Positions 61,212 to 64,000 of a DNA stretch of 64,000 nt are shown piece by piece; position 1 is the stretch's first letter; every line of letters begins with the position of its first letter. The notes beneath the pieces were generated by a model. That model saw only the letters and a list, made by a program, of their open reading frames with translations, searched no databases and was not told the origin of the DNA. Source of the stretch: Thalassobaculum fulvum (lineage in GTDB: Bacteria > Pseudomonadota > Alphaproteobacteria > Thalassobaculales > Thalassobaculaceae); contig NZ_BMZS01000003.1 in the NCBI RefSeq assembly GCF_014652915.1, forward strand, positions 124,001-188,000. The letters are read 5' to 3'. A program made the position numbers and the translations under genes.

Positions 61212-62399
61212 ATGGAAATCCGGTTCCCCATGTGGCTCCGGGTCGTCGACAGGCCCGGTGCGAACGTCTTTGCGATTCTTTCCGCGACGGAGGCGTTCTC
61301 GCGTGCGCTGATCGCGGGGATCATTCCGCTCGAGGCCTATGCGCTGCTGGAGTCGGCCCGCAACGTGTCGATCGCCTATACGGTGATCGGCGTGGTGGCG
61401 CTGCTGGCCAGCTTCGCGGTGCCGCTGGTGATCCGGGCGGTGCGTCGCAAATGGGTGTTCTCGGCCGGCTGCCTGTTCATGGTGGTGGCCCCGCTGCTGA
61501 TGCTGGCCGGTGCCGCGATGCCGTTCGTAGCCGCTCTGCAGTTCCGCGCGCTCGCCGTGGTGTGCGTCAACATCTCGCTGAACCTGTACATCCTCGATTA
61601 CATCCGCCGGAAGGACTTCGTCACCGCCGAGCCGCGGCGGCTGGCGTTCATGGGGGTGGCGTGGTTCGTCGGCCCCGGGCTCGGTATCTGGCTCTACAAG
61701 ACGGTTGGCCTGCTGGCGGTCTGCGTGCCCAGCGCGGGCTTCGCGGTGCTGGCGCTGGCTTATTTCTGGCTCCTGCGGATGCAGGAGAACCCGGCGGTGG
61801 CGCCGGCGACCCGCAAGCCGCCGATGCCGTGGCACAACATCCGGCGGTTCGCGCTGCAGCCGCGGCTTCGGCTGGCCTGGGTGATCCCGTTTGCGCGCAG
61901 CGCGTTCTGGACCACGTTCTTCGTGTACCCGCCGCTGTACATCGTGAAGACCGGCGGCGACGAGATGCTGGCTGCCGCCATGCTGTCGGGCGGGCAGGGG
62001 ATCCTGTTCCTGGCGCCGGTCGCCGGCCGACTTGGCGCACGCTACGGCATCCGGCGGATGATCGTCGGGGCGCTGCTGTTCACCGGCGGCCTCTCGATCC
62101 TGGCCGGCGTGACGCAGCCGGCTCCGCTGGTCCTGGCCGGGATCTTCTTCGTGGCGTGTCTGGGGTCGGTCACCCTCGACGCGCTCGGCAACATCCCGTT
62201 CCTGCGGTCCGTGCACCCGTACGAGCGGTCCGAGATGACCTCGGTGTTCCGGACCTACATCGAGATGTCGCAGCTGCTGCCGGCGGCGATCTACGCCGGC
62301 CTGCTGCTGGTGCTGCCGATCGGGTCGGTGTTCGTGGCGCTCGGCGTGCTGATGGTCGGGACCGCTGGATTGGCGACATACCTGCCGCGCAGGCTGTAA
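61212..62399 (+). CDS. MFS transporter
   Basis: A 395-residue inner-membrane carrier with about 12 hydrophobic helices. Loops show the MFS charge pattern ('RAVRRKWVFSAG', 'RLGARYGIRRMIVGALLFTG' between helices 8 and 9). The central loop is short and basic ('ATRKPPMPWHNIRRFALQPR'). Encoded 31 bases after the TetR gene and probably under its control; efflux of the inducer is a reasonable guess. Confidence 0.88.
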   Translation: MEIRFPMWLRVVDRPGANVFAILSATEAFSRALIAGIIPLEAYALLESARNVSIAYTVIGVVALLASFAVPLVIRAVRRKWVFSAGCLFMVVAPLLMLAGAAMPFVAALQFRALAVVCVNISLNLYILDYIRRKDFVTAEPRRLAFMGVAWFVGPGLGIWLYKTVGLLAVCVPSAGFAVLALAYFWLLRMQENPAVAPATRKPPMPWHNIRRFALQPRLRLAWVIPFARSAFWTTFFVYPPLYIVKTGGDEMLAAAMLSGGQGILFLAPVAGRLGARYGIRRMIVGALLFTGGLSILAGVTQPAPLVLAGIFFVACLGSVTLDALGNIPFLRSVHPYERSEMTSVFRTYIEMSQLLPAAIYAGLLLVLPIGSVFVALGVLMVGTAGLATYLPRRL

Positions 62400-62468
62400 C
62401 ATCGCGGGCTCGGCCGGCTTTCTTGCGGCCGACGCTCAGGCGTGGAGAAGCGGGGAGGGGGCAACCCG

Positions 62469-63575
62469 ATGCGGGGTCGATTTCTGGCGACGACGGCATT
62501 GACGGTCGTCGGATCGGTGCTGGCCGCCGGTCCGGCAGGCGCCGCCGAACGCATCAACGTCAAGGTCGGCGGCTACATGGAGCAGTTCGTCGGCTACGCC
62601 GACCAGGACGTGCCGGGCAGGGACGTGACCGGCTTCGACGTGAAGTCGGACACCGAGATCTTCTTCGCCGGCTCGACGCGGCTCGACAACGGCATCGAGT
62701 TCGGGGTCAACGTCCAGCTCGAGGGCAACACCGAGTCCGACCAGATCGACGAGTCCTACCTGACCGCGTCCGGGGCCTTCGGCCAGGTGATCGTCGGCTC
62801 GGAGAACTCGGCGCAGTACCTTCTGCACGTGGCGCCGAAGGACTTCGGGTTCGGCCTCAACTCCGGCGACAACGTCGAGTGGGTCGACTTCACCGGCATC
62901 GGCGGCAACACCGGGGCGTTCCGCGGACCGTTCGCCTCCACCTACCTCGAGGCCGGGCGGGTCAACGACGCCAACCGCCTGACCTACATCTCGCCGCGGT
63001 TCGCCGGCTTCCAGCTCGGTGCCAGCTGGGTGCCGGATTCCGGCGAGGACAGCAACGCGACCGCCGACAAGTCGGTGGCCGTGCACGACGGCTTCAGCCT
63101 GGGCGCCAAGTACGCCGGCAAGCTCGGGCCGGTCGCGGTCGCCGCTTCGGTCGGGTGGGGAACGGTCCAGGCCGCGGACTCCGCCTCGGCCTCGGATCCG
63201 ACCGCCTACAACGCCGGGCTCTCGCTCGGCTGGAGCGACTGGACGCTGGCTGCCGCCGTCGCGGGCTCGCGGAACGATGCCGCGATCGGCGACAGCACCG
63301 GCTGGACGGTCGGCCTGAACTACGCGCCCGGGCCTTGGAAGCTGTCGCTCGCCGGGTTCTTCGGCGACCGCGACGGGTCGGCGACGGCCAATGCCGGCGG
63401 CAGCGGCGCCCGCAAGGCATCGTTCGACACGGTGCAGTTCGAGGCCGGTTACGACCTGGGCCCCGGTGTGGCGCTGGTCGGCGTGCTCGGCTATGCGGAA
63501 CTGGAGGACCGCAGCGGCTTCGGGACCGACAGCGAGGCCGTCTACGGCGTGTCGATGGTGCGGCTCAGCTTCTGA
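62469..63575 (+). CDS. Outer-membrane porin, Rhodospirillum type
   Basis: A 368-residue gram-negative porin: signal peptide (to 'GPAGAAERI'), then a 16-stranded barrel pattern beginning 'VKVGGYMEQFVGYADQD', with 'SRLDNGIEFGVNVQLEG'-like 'STRLDNGIEFGVNVQLEG', 'GAFGQVIVGSENSAQYLLH' (constriction loop 3 region) and the C-terminal Phe of 'YGVSMVRLSF'. A GGAGGGGG ribosome site precedes the ATG. It passes small solutes across the outer membrane. Confidence 0.93.
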   Translation: MRGRFLATTALTVVGSVLAAGPAGAAERINVKVGGYMEQFVGYADQDVPGRDVTGFDVKSDTEIFFAGSTRLDNGIEFGVNVQLEGNTESDQIDESYLTASGAFGQVIVGSENSAQYLLHVAPKDFGFGLNSGDNVEWVDFTGIGGNTGAFRGPFASTYLEAGRVNDANRLTYISPRFAGFQLGASWVPDSGEDSNATADKSVAVHDGFSLGAKYAGKLGPVAVAASVGWGTVQAADSASASDPTAYNAGLSLGWSDWTLAAAVAGSRNDAAIGDSTGWTVGLNYAPGPWKLSLAGFFGDRDGSATANAGGSGARKASFDTVQFEAGYDLGPGVALVGVLGYAELEDRSGFGTDSEAVYGVSMVRLSF

Positions 63576-63903
63576 GCGCGCGGACGGCGTCCCCGTCGAC
63601 GTGGTCGTTGGCGGGGTCGAGGCCGTCCATGTCGAGAACCGCCGGATTCAGGGCGACGGCCGCCGGCAGGATGTCCGGATCCACCGGGTTATGCACCGCG
63701 GCGGCGGCGAGCGCGGCCTGCTCGGCTGCGCGGGCCTCGGCGGCGTAGCGGCGCATCGCCCGCTCGTCGCGGATCGAGCCGATCACGCACAGCGCGAACG
63801 GGCCGATGGCGCCGATCAGAAACGCGACGAACATCACCACCAGGACCGCCGGATGGACCGACGGATCGACGGTGAGGGCCTGGCTCTCGATCCCGGTAGT
63901 CAT
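63565..63903 (-). CDS. Small membrane protein, unknown
   Basis: A 112-residue protein with one strong helix (~18-43, 'AVLVVMFVAFLIGAIGPFAL') followed by a basic/acidic region and an Ala-rich, acidic C-terminus ('NPVDPDILPAAVALNP', 'GLDPANDHVDG'). No family recognised. An ATG three codons upstream is the alternative start. Its 3' end overlaps the porin gene tail to tail by 11 bases. Confidence 0.65.
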   Translation of the reverse strand: MTTGIESQALTVDPSVHPAVLVVMFVAFLIGAIGPFALCVIGSIRDERAMRRYAAEARAAEQAALAAAAVHNPVDPDILPAAVALNPAVLDMDGLDPANDHVDGDAVRALRS

Positions 63904-63940
63904 GGGCGGCATCCGTGGTCACGGCCGCTTCTGCGGCGCC

Positions 63941-63968
63941 GAAACAAAAGCCGCCCGACGAGGGCGGC
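63941..63968 (-). terminator. Rho-independent terminator of a leftward gene beyond the window
   Basis: Read leftward: perfect 7-bp stem GCCGCCC / GGGCGGC with a 5-base loop, directly followed by TTTTGTTTC. This is the best-formed intrinsic terminator in the window. It points to a minus-strand gene ending just past 64 kb. Confidence 0.8.
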
Positions 63969-64000
63969 CAACCTGTCCCGACACATAGGAACTGCGGTCG

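Overview
The window is uniformly GC-rich, densely coded chromosomal DNA of the kind found in alphaproteobacteria, probably Rhodospirillales. Pointers are a Rhodospirillum-type porin, a DUF1127 protein, FNR/FixK-like boxes, a MetA with Glu111, and a formate dehydrogenase (FDH) neighbourhood rich in alphaproteobacterial conserved-unknown families. The lineage is an inference from gene content. I saw no rRNA, tRNA, CRISPR array, transposase or prophage. No gene-free stretch exceeds 300 bases; the largest gaps (about 190-235 bases) mostly hold members of a dispersed palindromic repeat.

Layout. 1-9.7 kb: mostly leftward metabolic genes (PAS sensor fragment, DUF1127, CaiB/BaiF CoA-transferase, two GMC oxidoreductases, a HisN-like phosphatase, a PAS_5 protein, and an SDR lacking its catalytic Tyr), with a rightward DUF169-pirin pair. 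9.8-11.2 kb: hemN behind an FNR-type box. 11.7-30 kb: a formate dehydrogenase region. It contains a tungstate transporter (tupBCA), Mrp/ApbC, a lipoate-ligase-like protein, DUF6494/6505/6352-like proteins, a multi-cluster ferredoxin-like protein, DUF3305/DUF3306, a TorD chaperone, a TAT mini-protein, FDH alpha (Cys form), beta and gamma, a lipoprotein, a WD40-cytochrome c fusion, a 44-residue membrane peptide and an HTH/PBP-like regulator. Together these cover metal uptake, Fe-S and cofactor delivery, a periplasmic formate oxidase and an electron exit.

30-34 kb: a DegP protease followed by an OmpR-type two-component system. 34.3-39 kb: a LivJHMGF-type ABC transporter. 39-41 kb: GNAT, cupin and Stf0 sulfotransferase genes. 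41.2-44.8 kb: a copper-resistance operon with a MerR/CueR-type promoter (19-bp spacer). 44.8-54.7 kb: a CoA-dependent aromatic-acid pathway. It has a fused salicylyl/2-aminobenzoyl-CoA monooxygenase-reductase, a flavin monooxygenase, SDR, MarR, crotonase, acyl-CoA dehydrogenase, acyl-CoA ligase, RidA and thioesterase. AT-rich palindromes of the same design lie in its divergent promoter and in front of the ABC transporter 14 kb away, which suggests one MarR regulon joining uptake to catabolism.

54.9-64 kb: a small membrane protein, an HD-domain protein, a radical SAM/SPASM protein divergent from an ECF sigma/anti-sigma pair with a FixK/FNR-like box between them, metA, an MmcQ/YjbR protein with a 15-bp tandem repeat at its N-terminus, a YHYH protein, a TetR regulator with twin operators, an MFS transporter, a porin, a small membrane protein, and a terminator for a leftward gene beyond the right edge.
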